Shown here one piece after another: positions 25,760 through 36,015 of a stretch of DNA of 64,000 nucleotides; within the stretch, counting starts at the first letter, position 1; each line of letters begins with the position of its first letter. This DNA is from Haloplasma contractile (GTDB taxonomy: Bacteria > Bacillota_I > Bacilli_A > Haloplasmatales > Haloplasmataceae), in NCBI GenBank assembly GCA_016841945.1, contig JAENYC010000004.1, positions 1-64,000 on the forward strand, in the 5' to 3' direction. The position numbers and the translations under genes were made by a program. The notes under the pieces were generated by a model. The model was given only the letters and a program-made list of their open reading frames with translations. It did not search any database and was not told where the DNA came from.

Positions 25760-25863
25760 TTAAATATTATTTTTTTCTTAGTATAAGAGTGATTCATTAT
25801 TTTCACATTAGAAAACTGTGATATACTATATACAACTACAATTAGAAAGGAACGAGAATCGTT

Positions 25864-26610
25864 ATGAAATTTGTATCATGGAATGTTAATGGACTACGGG
25901 CTTGTATGAAAAAAGGATTTAAAAATTTTTTTAATCAAATAAAGGCAGATATATTTGCTATTCAAGAAACTAAAATGCAGGAAGAACAAAAAGAATTTGA
26001 TTTTCCTGGTTATTATGAATATTGGAATAGTGCTGATAAGAAAGGATATTCAGGTACCTTAACATATACAAAAGAAAAACCTTTAAATGTATTTTATGGA
26101 GTAGATGGTAAATATAATGATGAAGGAAGAATCATTACCTTAGAATATGAATCATTTTATTTTGTGACAGCTTATGTGCCTAATTCTCAAAGAGAATTAG
26201 CAAGACTTGATTATAGAATGGAATTTGAAGATGATTTTAGAAACTATTTAAAGAAATTAGATACTATCAAACCAATAGTGATGTGTGGAGATTTAAATGT
26301 TGCTCATCAAGAAATCGATTTAAAAAATCCTAAATCTAATGAAAGAAATGCAGGATATACAATAGAAGAAAGAACTAAATTTCAATCGTTATTAGATACT
26401 GATTTCACTGACACATTTAGGTATTTATATCCAGACGAGGTTAAGTATTCATGGTGGAGTTATATGTTTAAAGCCAGAGAAAAGAATGTTGGATGGCGGC
26501 TTGATTATTTTATTATTTCTAATCGTTTAAAAAAGCACCTGAAAAATAGTTATATTTTTACTGATATATTAGGTAGTGATCACTGTCCAATTGGTATTGA
26601 TATATTTTAG
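25864..26610 (+). CDS. xth: Exodeoxyribonuclease III (AP endonuclease)
   Basis: Cleaves DNA 5' of abasic sites and degrades 3' ends during base-excision repair. 248 aa. Family motifs: WNVNGLRA at the start, IFAIQETKMQ (metal-binding Glu about 38), the YVPNS and LDYRMEFE segment, CGDLNVAH (about 140), and the final GSDHCPIGIDI with catalytic His. AGAAAGGA precedes the ATG. TGA-TATACT (25819-25827) is a possible extended -10. Monocistronic, ended by a hairpin at 26612. Confidence 0.95.
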   Translation: MKFVSWNVNGLRACMKKGFKNFFNQIKADIFAIQETKMQEEQKEFDFPGYYEYWNSADKKGYSGTLTYTKEKPLNVFYGVDGKYNDEGRIITLEYESFYFVTAYVPNSQRELARLDYRMEFEDDFRNYLKKLDTIKPIVMCGDLNVAHQEIDLKNPKSNERNAGYTIEERTKFQSLLDTDFTDTFRYLYPDEVKYSWWSYMFKAREKNVGWRLDYFIISNRLKKHLKNSYIFTDILGSDHCPIGIDIF

Positions 26611-26611
26611 T

Positions 26612-26640
26612 AAAAAAGTCGCATTTATAAGCGATTTTTT
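26612..26640 (+). terminator. Terminator after exonuclease III
   Basis: AAAAGTCGC and GCGATTTTTT arms with an 8-base loop. Short GC core. Confidence 0.5.
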
Positions 26641-26729
26641 TATTTATATATATAAACATGTAGTATTTACTTTTTTTAGAAAAGGAGTATAATAATAATG
26701 TTGTGATAGATTGTAGGAGATGATGAGAA

Positions 26730-27944
26730 TTGGATGTATATGAGTTGTTACTTTATTTGGCTATCATTTTATTAGTTGGTTATCTTTTTGGTAAACTGGC
26801 AGAATTAATTAAATTTCCAGAAGTTACTGGGTATATATTTGCTGGAATCTTAATAGGACCTAGTGTATTGAATGTGGTAAATTATGATGTTGTTTTAAAT
26901 TTTACTGTGATAACCAATATTGTATTAGGGATTATTGCTTATCAAATTGGTACAGAACTTTGGATACCTAAACTAAAAAAAAGTGGTAGACAAATTATGA
27001 TTATTACTGCAGTTCAAGCACTTTTTACTGCAGCGTTAGTATATACAGGAGTGATGCTAATTGATGGTCGCATGTGGTTGGCACTCTCTTTATCATCTAT
27101 TGCTGTTGCAACAGCACCAGTCCCTATTATGGTCATTATAAAAAAATTAAGGGCCAAAGGCGTTGTCACTAATACCGTTTTACCGATTGTTGGACTTGAT
27201 GATATTTTTGGTGTGATAATATTTGGTCTTTTTTCTAGTATTGCGATTAGTTTATTAGAAGGACATGCCTTAAGTATTGATATCGCCATTATTAAACCAT
27301 TAAAAGAAGTAGGACTTTCTATTTTGGTGGGAATAACATTTGGATTATTATTAGCGATTGCTTCAAAATACGGAATTGCTTTATTACCTAAAAAAGATCG
27401 ATATATCGCTTATTTAGCAATCTCTCTTTCGTTTATATTAGTCTCTATTTGTATTGCGCATCAATATCATCTATCAATGATATTAATTCCGATGATTGTT
27501 GGGATGACATTTACAAATTTTATAGGAAAAGAATCCTTTTTAATTCAATCTGCCGCATTAAACAATTTTTCTGGACCATTAATCATTCTATTTTTTACAA
27601 TAACAGGTACCGAACTATCATTGAATGTTTTATTACATGCGGGAATTATTACCATTTTTTATATCATATTCAGAGTAATTGGAAAACTTGGTGGTGCTTA
27701 TTTAGGCGGTGTCATAGCGAAATCTCCTCGCGTCATTAGAAATAATACAGGCTTATGTCTTTTACCTCAAGGCGGTGTTGCTATTGGGATGATTGTTGCG
27801 ATTTATGCGATGTTTCCTACTAAGGAAGGACAAATTGTTCAAACCATTGTTTTAGCAGGTATTTTAATATTTGAATTATTTGGACCTGTCATCATGAAAT
27901 GGACATTAGAACGAGTAGGTGAATCTAGAGAATCTATTGAATAA
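26730..27944 (+). CDS. Cation/proton antiporter, CPA2 (KefB/NapA-like) family
   Basis: Membrane exchanger of Na+ or K+ for protons. 404 aa with about 12 hydrophobic helices. VGYLFGKLAELIKFPEVTGYIFAGILIGP near the N terminus is the family signature, and LPIVGLDDIFGVIIFG (about 150-165) carries the ion-binding Asp pair. Only the exchanger domain is present, without a C-terminal TrkA-N nucleotide domain. TTG at 26730 follows TAGGAGA at about 10 bp; no ATG is better. The ion cannot be told from sequence. Confidence 0.85.
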   Translation: MDVYELLLYLAIILLVGYLFGKLAELIKFPEVTGYIFAGILIGPSVLNVVNYDVVLNFTVITNIVLGIIAYQIGTELWIPKLKKSGRQIMIITAVQALFTAALVYTGVMLIDGRMWLALSLSSIAVATAPVPIMVIIKKLRAKGVVTNTVLPIVGLDDIFGVIIFGLFSSIAISLLEGHALSIDIAIIKPLKEVGLSILVGITFGLLLAIASKYGIALLPKKDRYIAYLAISLSFILVSICIAHQYHLSMILIPMIVGMTFTNFIGKESFLIQSAALNNFSGPLIILFFTITGTELSLNVLLHAGIITIFYIIFRVIGKLGGAYLGGVIAKSPRVIRNNTGLCLLPQGGVAIGMIVAIYAMFPTKEGQIVQTIVLAGILIFELFGPVIMKWTLERVGESRESIE

Positions 27945-28002
27945 CAGTTATATTATTGTATAATATACTTAAGAAGTGTATTTTTTATACTGAGGTGAAT
28001 AT

Positions 28003-29514
28003 ATGTCTATTAATAGTGTTTTAACCACTGATGAGATGCGGATATTAGACCGTGAAACTTGTGAAAGAAAAGGAATCTCTTCTTTAGAATTGATGGAACT
28101 TGCAGGTAAGAACTTATTTGAATGCTTGATTGATGAATGTAACCTTGAAAAAAATCAAGATAAAATATGTATTATTTCTGGTGTTGGAAATAATGGAGGC
28201 GATGGACTTGTTGTCGCTAGATATCTCATGAACCATCAATATCAGGTACAAATTGTAATTGTTGGAAATTCCGATTATCTAACAGAAGAAGCCAAAACAA
28301 ATATCGAACGATTAAAAGCGATGGACGCTCAGATATTTTATTTAAAAGATAATGATAAACTTGATATATACCGTGATATAATTGAAAACTGTTCTTTTAT
28401 AGTAGACGCTATTTTTGGAATTGGACTGAGCCGTGGTGTTGAAGGAATCTATTATCATGCCATCGATATCATCAATAAAAGTCGTACCTTTGTATTTAGT
28501 ATTGACATTCCTTCTGGCATTAATGGAAACAATGGGAATGCAGAAAAAATAGCGGTGATGGCCTCTTTTACTGCGATTGTTCAGAATTATAAAATTGGTA
28601 ATTTATTAAATGATGCTAAAGATTATCATGGAAAAATAAAATTGTTAGATATCGGTATCTTACAAGAAAAAATATCTTCAAATAGATTCTTACAATATGA
28701 AAAACCTTTATTGAAATTATTAAAGAAAAGAAAAAACAATACCCATAAATATCATTATGGCAGTGTACTAACAATAGGTGGAAATAACGGCATGACAGGT
28801 GCTCCTTTAATGAGTGCTTATGCAGCTCTTAAAACGGGTTCAGGTTTATCTACAATTGCGATAAACGAGTCATATATTAATAGAATAAACCAGTTATACC
28901 CTGAAATAATGATTAGATGTTATTATAATGACGCTGATATTATGAATCATCTTGATAAGAAAGATGTTATTTCTTTTGGACCAGGTCTAGGAAGAAATAA
29001 TCATGTTAATTATAATATATTAAAGCGGTTATTGAAAAAAGATATTCCACTAGTCATTGATGCAGATGGTTTATTTTACTTAAAAAGTTTATTAAATAAA
29101 ATGGATGATCATAAAAAAATCATTGTGACTCCTCATATAGGAGAAATGGCAATGTTACTTGATATAGATACAAAAGAAGTAATCAGTAATCCTATAGATG
29201 CTGTTAGGAAGCTAACAGATAATTTTAATATCACTGTTGTATTAAAAGGACCGTGTACCATTATCGCACACAAAAATAACATGTTTTTTAGTCATTCAGG
29301 TAATCCTGGTATGGCAACTGCTGGTAGTGGAGATGTTTTAACTGGTATTATCGCTAGTCTTGTAGGACAAGGATTTGATTTATTAAAAGCTTGTCAACTG
29401 GGTGTAGTGATTCATTCTAAAGCAGGAAATTATGCGAAAGAGACCTATGGTGAATATTCTATGATTGCAACAGATATTGTTGAAAATATATATAAAGTTT
29501 TTAAAGGAAATTAG
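28003..29514 (+). CDS. nnr: Bifunctional NAD(P)HX epimerase/dehydratase
   Basis: Repairs hydrated NADH and NADPH. 503 aa. The N-terminal YjeF_N epimerase domain (about 1-215) has GVGNNGGDGLVVARYL (about 61-76) and VDAIFGIGLSRG. The C-terminal ribokinase-like ADP/ATP-dependent dehydratase (about 230-500) has GGNNGMTGAP, SFGPGLGRN, DADGLF and NPGMATAGSGDVLTGIIASL. Both halves look complete. TGAGGTGA precedes the ATG. It stands between the antiporter and a strong terminator. Confidence 0.93.
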   Translation: MSINSVLTTDEMRILDRETCERKGISSLELMELAGKNLFECLIDECNLEKNQDKICIISGVGNNGGDGLVVARYLMNHQYQVQIVIVGNSDYLTEEAKTNIERLKAMDAQIFYLKDNDKLDIYRDIIENCSFIVDAIFGIGLSRGVEGIYYHAIDIINKSRTFVFSIDIPSGINGNNGNAEKIAVMASFTAIVQNYKIGNLLNDAKDYHGKIKLLDIGILQEKISSNRFLQYEKPLLKLLKKRKNNTHKYHYGSVLTIGGNNGMTGAPLMSAYAALKTGSGLSTIAINESYINRINQLYPEIMIRCYYNDADIMNHLDKKDVISFGPGLGRNNHVNYNILKRLLKKDIPLVIDADGLFYLKSLLNKMDDHKKIIVTPHIGEMAMLLDIDTKEVISNPIDAVRKLTDNFNITVVLKGPCTIIAHKNNMFFSHSGNPGMATAGSGDVLTGIIASLVGQGFDLLKACQLGVVIHSKAGNYAKETYGEYSMIATDIVENIYKVFKGN

Positions 29515-29536
29515 TTTTTAATGTTAGAAATAATAA

Positions 29537-29593
29537 AAAAATCTATTTAATACACATTACCATATAATGTCTATTAAATAGATTTTTATCTTT
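29537..29593. terminator. Bidirectional terminator between nnr and tRNA-Arg
   Basis: A 15-bp stem (29537-29551 with 29573-29587) flanked by A-run and T-run. It serves two convergent units: nnr on the plus strand and tRNA-Arg on the minus strand. Confidence 0.75.
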
Positions 29594-29604
29594 TTATTAA
29601 AAAA

Positions 29605-29681
<77 letters not shown>

Positions 29682-29695
29682 ATTAGACAAAAGAT

Positions 29696-29724
29696 ATTGT
29701 ACTATAAATTGCGACTAAAATCAA
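29696..29724 (-). promoter_or_regulatory. Promoter of tRNA-Arg
   Basis: Minus strand: TTGATT, 17 bp, TACAAT (29701-29696), 14 bp before the tRNA. Confidence 0.7.
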
Positions 29725-29943
29725 TAACTTTTTTATATTTTTTTCATACTTCTTATATATTATGCAAAAACAATGATATTATTGATGAATTATATTGCCC
29801 TAGAAGATATTAACAACGGGATAATATTTTGTGCTTTTTGTATTAATTGTTTTTTTAACTTTTTTTGTCTAATACCTCATGAAATTGATAATTTTGAATA
29901 ATAATAAATGATGGTAAAATCTGTAAATGAGGAGTATTATTTT

Positions 29944-30879
29944 ATGGAGAGATTTATTCTTTTTCCAATCAATGAGTTCAGATTTTTTAATGATGGTAAA
30001 AAAAATTTTAATGCTTGTAACTATGAAAATGCTATATTTTTTTTTGAAAAAGCGAAAAATTTAAGATATTTAAAAAAAGAATGCATAAAATACTTAATTG
30101 ATTGTCATATTGAATTACATCACTTCGAAGAGGTATATAAAATGATTGAAAATGAATTTGTAGATAAAAATGTTGATGAAGAGTATTTACTTAAAAAATA
30201 TTTACATACGATGTTTCTAGAGGAGCAATATGTAGAGGTAAATGAATTAATTAATCTATATAAAGATAATAAAACTATTTCGTCAGATTTAAGAGAATAC
30301 TTAATCGATTTAAAACAATTAGTTCATGAAAAAAAAGATAAGGCACATCATAATATGATGAAGTATTTTTTAAGTGATGATTTTGAAGATCATATACAAA
30401 TAATATTAAATTTGGATAAACTAGATGTAGATAAATATAAGATAGAAATTGATCAATTTCTAAATAATAGAGAAATTGATGCTTTTGTGAAATTTAATTT
30501 ATTAAAATATTTATTTGAACATCAATTAGTCGATAAGATGACTTACACCAATTACTATGATGAAGAGTTTTTAATCACAAAAGATGATTTTATCGATTTA
30601 TTAAATAATTATGCTTATTTAGAGCCAATTAAACTAGTTTTGAATTATTTGAGTAAAGAAAAACCATCTAAAAAAGCGTTTCTAAAAAATATTTGGTTAG
30701 ATTTTTGTATTAAACATTATCCCCATTTAATTAATGATATGAAGATAGCTTGTGCAGTCTTACATATACTCTTTTATAAATCATTAAATATGACATATGA
30801 TATAAAGGCTATCTGTGATTTATATGAAGTTAGTTCAACAGAAGAAATATTTCATTATTTTTCAGATGTAAATATTTAA
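29944..30879 (+). CDS. TPR-like helical repeat protein (YsoA position)
   Basis: 311 aa, almost wholly helical. The segment FNDGKKNFNACNYENAIFFF (about 11-30) is a tetratricopeptide-like repeat and others follow with little conservation. No catalytic motif. In Bacillus a TPR protein (ysoA) also lies directly before tig, which supports orthology, though its role there is unclear. The ATG at 29944 has GAGGAG (29929-29934) at 9 bp; the ATG pair at 29908 lies before TGG-TAAAAT (29912-29920), a likely -10, so it is not used. Confidence 0.65.
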   Translation: MERFILFPINEFRFFNDGKKNFNACNYENAIFFFEKAKNLRYLKKECIKYLIDCHIELHHFEEVYKMIENEFVDKNVDEEYLLKKYLHTMFLEEQYVEVNELINLYKDNKTISSDLREYLIDLKQLVHEKKDKAHHNMMKYFLSDDFEDHIQIILNLDKLDVDKYKIEIDQFLNNREIDAFVKFNLLKYLFEHQLVDKMTYTNYYDEEFLITKDDFIDLLNNYAYLEPIKLVLNYLSKEKPSKKAFLKNIWLDFCIKHYPHLINDMKIACAVLHILFYKSLNMTYDIKAICDLYEVSSTEEIFHYFSDVNI

Positions 30880-30939
30880 CAATACTGATATTTATGTTAT
30901 AATAATACATTGTATGAATACAAAAATGGAGGTTTATAA

Positions 30940-32229
30940 ATGACTGTAAAAGTTGAAAAAGTAGAAGAAAATAAAGTGAAGTTGACAGTAACTGTAGAAG
31001 CTGAACAATTTAATGAAGCTCTAGATGTTGCTTTTAAAAAAGTTGTGAAAGACATTAACGTTCCAGGATTTCGTAAAGGGAAAGTTCCTAGAAATTTATT
31101 TGAAAAGAAGTTTGGAGTAGAATCATTATTTGAGGAAGCGATTAACTATATTGTACCAAAGGTTTACCCAGATGCTTTAATTGAAGGAGAAGTAGAACCG
31201 GTAGCTCAACCAAGTATAGATATAGATTTTGAAACGATGGGTAAAGATAAACCATTTACCTTTTATGCAACTGTGACAGTAAAACCTGAGGTTGAATTAG
31301 GAGATTATAAAGGGATTGAAGTAGAGGAAAAGTCAACTGAAGTAACTGATGAAGATGTAAACAATGAAATTGATAAATTGTTAAAAAAACATGCAGAGTT
31401 AGTGGTGAAAGAAAGTGAAGCTAATTCTTCAGATACAGTTGTAATAGATTATGAAGGCTTTAAAGATGGTGAACCATTTGAGGGTGGAAAAGCATCTAAT
31501 TATTCTTTGGAACTAGGTTCAAATAGTTTTATTCCTGGGTTTGAAGAGCAATTAATAGGTGTAAAAGCTGGCGAAGAAAAAACCATCAACCTTACTTTTC
31601 CTGAAGATTATCATGCTGAGGATTTAAAGGGGCAAGAAGTAGAATTTAAAGTCACTTGTCATGAGGTAAAATCATTAGAATTACCGGAATTAGATGATGA
31701 GTTTGTTAAGGAGTTAAATCGTGAAAATATCAATACTGTTGATGAATTAAAAGATGATATTCAAAAAGATTTAAAAGAAAAGAAGGAACAAACTGCTAAA
31801 AATCATTTGATTGATACAGTTGTTGAAACAGCTAGTAACAATGCAAAAATAAATATTCCTGATGAAATGATTGCCTCTGAAACAGATAGAATGATTCAAG
31901 ATGCCACACAACGATTACAACAACAAGGTATTAATTTAGATATGTACTTACAATATACAGGAAATACTAAAGAAGGTTTAGAAGAACAATTTAAAGGTGA
32001 GGCAACTAAGCGTATTCGTTTTAATTTAACATTAGAGGCTATTGCTGAAAAAGAAGATTTTGAAGTTTCAGAAGAAGAGATAAAAAAAGAATTAGAAAAA
32101 ATTTCTGAAACTTACAATGTGTCAATGGAACAAGTGAAGAATGCTTTTCCTGATACAACAAGTATAGAAAATGATATTAAAAGACAAAAAGCAATTGACT
32201 TTCTAGTTGACAACGCAGAGAAAAAATAG
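30940..32229 (+). CDS. tig: Trigger factor
   Basis: Ribosome-bound chaperone and prolyl isomerase at the polypeptide exit. 429 aa. The N-terminal ribosome-binding domain has the signature VPGFRKGKVPRNLFEKKFG (about 44-62). The FKBP-type PPIase domain is about 150-240 (DTVVIDYEGFKDGEPFEGGK; SNSFIPGFEEQLIGVK; LTFPEDYHAEDLKG). The C-terminal chaperone arms follow. TGGAGG precedes the ATG. TGT-TATAAT (30895-30903) is an extended -10. A strong hairpin separates it from clpX. Confidence 0.97.
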   Translation: MTVKVEKVEENKVKLTVTVEAEQFNEALDVAFKKVVKDINVPGFRKGKVPRNLFEKKFGVESLFEEAINYIVPKVYPDALIEGEVEPVAQPSIDIDFETMGKDKPFTFYATVTVKPEVELGDYKGIEVEEKSTEVTDEDVNNEIDKLLKKHAELVVKESEANSSDTVVIDYEGFKDGEPFEGGKASNYSLELGSNSFIPGFEEQLIGVKAGEEKTINLTFPEDYHAEDLKGQEVEFKVTCHEVKSLELPELDDEFVKELNRENINTVDELKDDIQKDLKEKKEQTAKNHLIDTVVETASNNAKINIPDEMIASETDRMIQDATQRLQQQGINLDMYLQYTGNTKEGLEEQFKGEATKRIRFNLTLEAIAEKEDFEVSEEEIKKELEKISETYNVSMEQVKNAFPDTTSIENDIKRQKAIDFLVDNAEKK

Positions 32230-32236
32230 TTCATTG

Positions 32237-32279
32237 GGTACCTAGTGTCACCTAAAAGGTGCCACTGGTACCTTTATTT
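32237..32279 (+). terminator. Long hairpin between tig and clpX
   Basis: GGTACC (32237-32242) and GGTACC (32267-32272) close a stem of about 15 bp containing GTCACC/GGTGCC, then TTTATTT. It is strong for this AT-rich genome and may reduce read-through into clpX. Confidence 0.75.
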
Positions 32280-32315
32280 ATCAGAAGAACCGTATTTTAC
32301 AAGTGAGGTGTTAAA

Positions 32316-33590
32316 ATGAGTAAAATAAAAGAAGATATCACATGTTCATTTTGTGGTCGTTCTACCCATGAGGTAAATCGCATCATCTATGGTGAAGATG
32401 TATACATTTGTGATCAATGTGTTTATATGTGTGCAGATATGTTGAAAAGAGAGAAAGTTGAAGACTTATACAACAACAATGATCATTCAATTGATAAAGA
32501 TAAAATATTAAAACCAAAACAAATCTATGATGTTTTAAATGATTATGTTATTGGTCAAGACAAAGTTAAAAAAGTATTAGCGGTAGCTGTTTATAATCAT
32601 TATAAAAGGTTATTAGATGATGATGAGAAAACTGATGTTGAAATAGAAAAAAGTAATGTGATTTTGATTGGTAAAACAGGAAGTGGAAAAACCTTGCTTG
32701 CACAAACTTTAGCCCGAATATTAGATGTCCCTTTTGCGATTAGTGATGCAACGAGTTTAACAGAAGCAGGATATGTTGGTGAAGATGTTGAAAATATTTT
32801 ATTACGATTGATACAAGCTGCTGATTATGATGTGGATAAGGCAGAAAAAGGGATTATTTTTATAGATGAATTGGATAAAATTGCTAGAAAATCAGAAAAT
32901 CCATCGATTACTCGAGATGTAAGTGGTGAAGGAGTACAACAAGCGTTATTAAAAATATTAGAGGGGACAACTGCTAATGTTCCACCACAGGGAGGAAGAA
33001 AACATCCGAATCAAGAATTCATTCAGTTTGATACTAAGAATGTGTTGTTTATATGTGGTGGTGCTTTTGATGGCATTGAAGATATTGTCAAAAGACGTTT
33101 AGGTAAAAAAGAAATTGGATTTAATGCGAACATGATTTCAAATAAAGCAAGTGATAATGAAGTGTATCAGAAAATTGAACATGAAGATTTACATAAATTT
33201 GGACTTATTCCAGAATTGGTTGGACGTTTACCTGTATTAGGTGTGTTAAATCCATTAAGTGAAGAAGATTTAATTCGTATTTTAAAAGAACCTAAGAATG
33301 CGATAATTAAACAATATGAAAAATTATTTCATTATGAAGGTGTTGAACTTATCTTTGAAGAAGAAGCTTTAACTGTTATAGCAAAAGAAGCCATTAAACG
33401 GAAAACTGGCGCAAGAGGTTTGAGAAGTATCATTGAAAACATCATGAATGCGATAATGTTTGATTTACCTTCAAAAGAAAATGTAAAAACATGTATTATA
33501 ACCAAAGAAGTTATACAAAATAATGAAGAGCCTAATTATTTGTATCGTGATACACAATCTGAAGTCAAAAACATAAGAAAATCGAGTTAA
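32316..33590 (+). CDS. clpX: ClpX, ATPase subunit of the ClpXP protease
   Basis: Unfoldase that feeds tagged proteins to ClpP. 424 aa. The N-terminal zinc finger has Cys 10, 13, 32 and 35. Walker A is GKTGSGKT (119-126), Walker B is [10 protein letters not shown], the RKH substrate loop is [10 protein letters not shown], sensor 2 is [12 protein letters not shown] (residues KKEIGFN) is the ClpP-docking loop. AGTGAGGTG precedes the ATG. ClpP is not encoded in the window. Gene order matches Bacillus except that lonB is absent. Confidence 0.97.
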   Translation: MSKIKEDITCSFCGRSTHEVNRIIYGEDVYICDQCVYMCADMLKREKVEDLYNNNDHSIDKDKILKPKQIYDVLNDYVIGQDKVKKVLAVAVYNHYKRLLDDDEKTDVEIEKSNVILIGKTGSGKTLLAQTLARILDVPFAISDATSLTEAGYVGEDVENILLRLIQAADYDVDKAEKGIIFIDELDKIARKSENPSITRDVSGEGVQQALLKILEGTTANVPPQGGRKHPNQEFIQFDTKNVLFICGGAFDGIEDIVKRRLGKKEIGFNANMISNKASDNEVYQKIEHEDLHKFGLIPELVGRLPVLGVLNPLSEEDLIRILKEPKNAIIKQYEKLFHYEGVELIFEEEALTVIAKEAIKRKTGARGLRSIIENIMNAIMFDLPSKENVKTCIITKEVIQNNEEPNYLYRDTQSEVKNIRKSS

Positions 33591-33603
33591 TAACGTAAAT
33601 ATC

Positions 33604-33632
33604 TTGCAAAAGTTCACAAATTAGAGTATAAA
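33604..33632 (+). promoter_or_regulatory. Promoter of lon
   Basis: TTGCAA (33604-33609), 17 bp, TATAAA (33627-33632). No CtsR or HrcA operator was seen by eye. Confidence 0.5.
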
Positions 33633-33675
33633 TTAACTATAATCAAAAAAAATCTCTTGTTGGAGGGGAATGCAA

Positions 33676-36003
33676 ATGATTAAAACGAATGAAGTACAAG
33701 AATTAAGTCTTCCAGCAATTGCGATACGTGGTTTAGTGGTATTACCAAATAACGAAATGCGGATTGAAGTAGGAAGAGAATCTAGTGTGAAAGCTTTAAT
33801 CGATTCAGAGCGTTTTGATGGTCATATTGTATTAGTGAATCAACAGGACCCATTAATAGATAATCCTAAGCCTGATGATTTAATGAAACATGGTATTGTA
33901 TGTAAATTACTAATGAAAATTAAACAACCTAATGGTAATTATAAAGTAAAAGTGAAAGGATTAATACGAGCTTCAATTGAAGAGTATTTCCAAGAAGACC
34001 CTTTCTTTTTTACCCATGTTAAATCATTACCATCTGTCACAAAAGATTCAGATAAAGAAATCGCACTCATTAGAATGTTAATTAATTTAGTTGTTGAAAA
34101 TGCAGATTTACTTTTTACAACACCTAAAGAAGTTATTGCCAGTATACAAGGTAATACGACCGCTGATAAAATCTCTGATATTGTAGCCTTTCATTTAAAG
34201 ACTTCAGAAAATGAGAAATTAAAATATATTAGTATCATTGATGTAAATGAGCGTTTAGAAAAGCTACTGGTTGATATTGAAAAGGCAAAGCAAGTATCGC
34301 AAATAGAAGAAAAAATCGCAACGGAAGTTAAGAAAAATATCGAAGAGAATCAACGAGAGTATATTTTGCGGGAAAAAATGAAAGTGATTCAAGACGAACT
34401 TGGAGAAAAAGCAAGTCGAGAAACAGAAGTTGCGAAATTAAAGGAAGCAATAAAAAAGGCAGGAATGCCAGAAGAAACTCAAAAGAAAGCTCTAAATGAA
34501 TTACGTCGTTTTGAATCAATTCCTAATTATTCAAGCGAATCAAATATCATTAGAACTTATCTTGATTGGCTCATTTCATTGCCATGGTCTAAATCAACTG
34601 ATGAAAATAATGATATTACACATGCGGAAGAAATATTAGAAGCAGAACATTATGGACTCGAAAAAGTAAAAGAACGTATTATTGAATATCTTGCTGTTAA
34701 AGTGATGACAGGTAAAACGCCACCTACAATTCTATGTTTAGTTGGTCCACCTGGTGTAGGAAAAACATCACTCGCTAAATCAGTTGCACATGCATTAAAC
34801 CGAAAGTTTATTAAAGCATCTTTAGGTGGTGTGAAAGATGAAGCTGAAATTCGTGGGCATAGAAGAACTTATATCGGAGCGATGCCAGGAAAGATTATTC
34901 AACAGATGAAAAATGCAGGTACCAATAATCCAGTATTTTTACTAGATGAAATTGATAAATTATCGAGTGACTATAAAGGTGATCCAGCTTCAGCTATGTT
35001 AGAAGTATTAGACCCTGAACAAAATAAATTATTTAGTGATCATTTTATTGAAGATCCTTTTGATTTATCCCGTGTACTCTTTATATCAACCGCAAATTAT
35101 TTAGGAAATATACCAGAACCTCTACGTGATCGTATGGAAATTGTTCAAGTAAGTAGTTATACTGAAATTGAAAAATATCATATTGCACGTAATCATTTAA
35201 TACCAAAACAAATAAATATGCATGGTTTGAAAAAAGAACAACTTGAATTAACTGATGAAGGACTTTATAAATTAATACGTTCTTATACACGAGAAGCAGG
35301 TGTACGTAATTTAGAAAGAAATATTGGTTCATTGTGTCGTAAGGCAACGAAAGAAATACTGACAAAGAAAGTGAAGAAAGTGACTTTTACACCTGAAAAT
35401 ATAAAGGATTTCTTAGGTAAAGAATTATTCTTCCATAATAAAAGCGAAGAAAAAAATGGCATAGGTGTTGTCAATGGATTAGCCTATACACCATATGGTG
35501 GCGATACATTGCCTGTTGAAGTCACTTATTTCAAAGGGAATGGCAAGTTAATGTTAACCGGTAAATTAGGTGATGTGATGAAAGAATCTGCTCAGGCTGC
35601 TTTTAGTTATGTTAGAGCTAATGCGGATAAATATAAAATTGATGTCAATATTTTTAAAGAAAATGATATCCATATTCATGTTCCAGAAGGTGCAACGCCA
35701 AAAGATGGGCCATCTGCTGGTATTACCATGGCAACTGCTATAGTTTCAGCGCTAGCTAAACGTAAGGTTGATCATTCTGTAGGGATGACAGGTGAAATTA
35801 CCTTAAGAGGTCGTGTACTTCCTATTGGTGGCTTAAAAGAAAAGTCAATCGCCGCGCATCGTTCTGGTTTAAAAACGATTATAATGCCAAAGGAAAATGA
35901 AAAAGATTTAGAAGATATTCCTTTAATCGTTCGAAAGGAATTAAAATTTATATCAGTTACAGAAGTCAACGAAGTATTTGATCATGCACTCGTAAATGAT
36001 TAA
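33676..36003 (+). CDS. lon: ATP-dependent protease Lon (LonA type)
   Basis: Cytoplasmic protease that removes misfolded and regulatory proteins. About 775 aa, normal for LonA. The N-terminal LAN domain spans about 8-200, and the AAA module has GPPGVGKTS (about 356-364) and PVFLLDEIDKLS. The catalytic dyad is Ser 680 (DGPSAG) and Lys 721 (GGLKEK). Of two close starts, the ATG at 33676 is better spaced from GGAGGGG (33662-33668) than that at 33670. It is followed 12 bp later by ysxC, as in Bacillus. Confidence 0.96.
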   Translation: MIKTNEVQELSLPAIAIRGLVVLPNNEMRIEVGRESSVKALIDSERFDGHIVLVNQQDPLIDNPKPDDLMKHGIVCKLLMKIKQPNGNYKVKVKGLIRASIEEYFQEDPFFFTHVKSLPSVTKDSDKEIALIRMLINLVVENADLLFTTPKEVIASIQGNTTADKISDIVAFHLKTSENEKLKYISIIDVNERLEKLLVDIEKAKQVSQIEEKIATEVKKNIEENQREYILREKMKVIQDELGEKASRETEVAKLKEAIKKAGMPEETQKKALNELRRFESIPNYSSESNIIRTYLDWLISLPWSKSTDENNDITHAEEILEAEHYGLEKVKERIIEYLAVKVMTGKTPPTILCLVGPPGVGKTSLAKSVAHALNRKFIKASLGGVKDEAEIRGHRRTYIGAMPGKIIQQMKNAGTNNPVFLLDEIDKLSSDYKGDPASAMLEVLDPEQNKLFSDHFIEDPFDLSRVLFISTANYLGNIPEPLRDRMEIVQVSSYTEIEKYHIARNHLIPKQINMHGLKKEQLELTDEGLYKLIRSYTREAGVRNLERNIGSLCRKATKEILTKKVKKVTFTPENIKDFLGKELFFHNKSEEKNGIGVVNGLAYTPYGGDTLPVEVTYFKGNGKLMLTGKLGDVMKESAQAAFSYVRANADKYKIDVNIFKENDIHIHVPEGATPKDGPSAGITMATAIVSALAKRKVDHSVGMTGEITLRGRVLPIGGLKEKSIAAHRSGLKTIIMPKENEKDLEDIPLIVRKELKFISVTEVNEVFDHALVND

Positions 36004-36015
36004 TTGGGAGAAAAT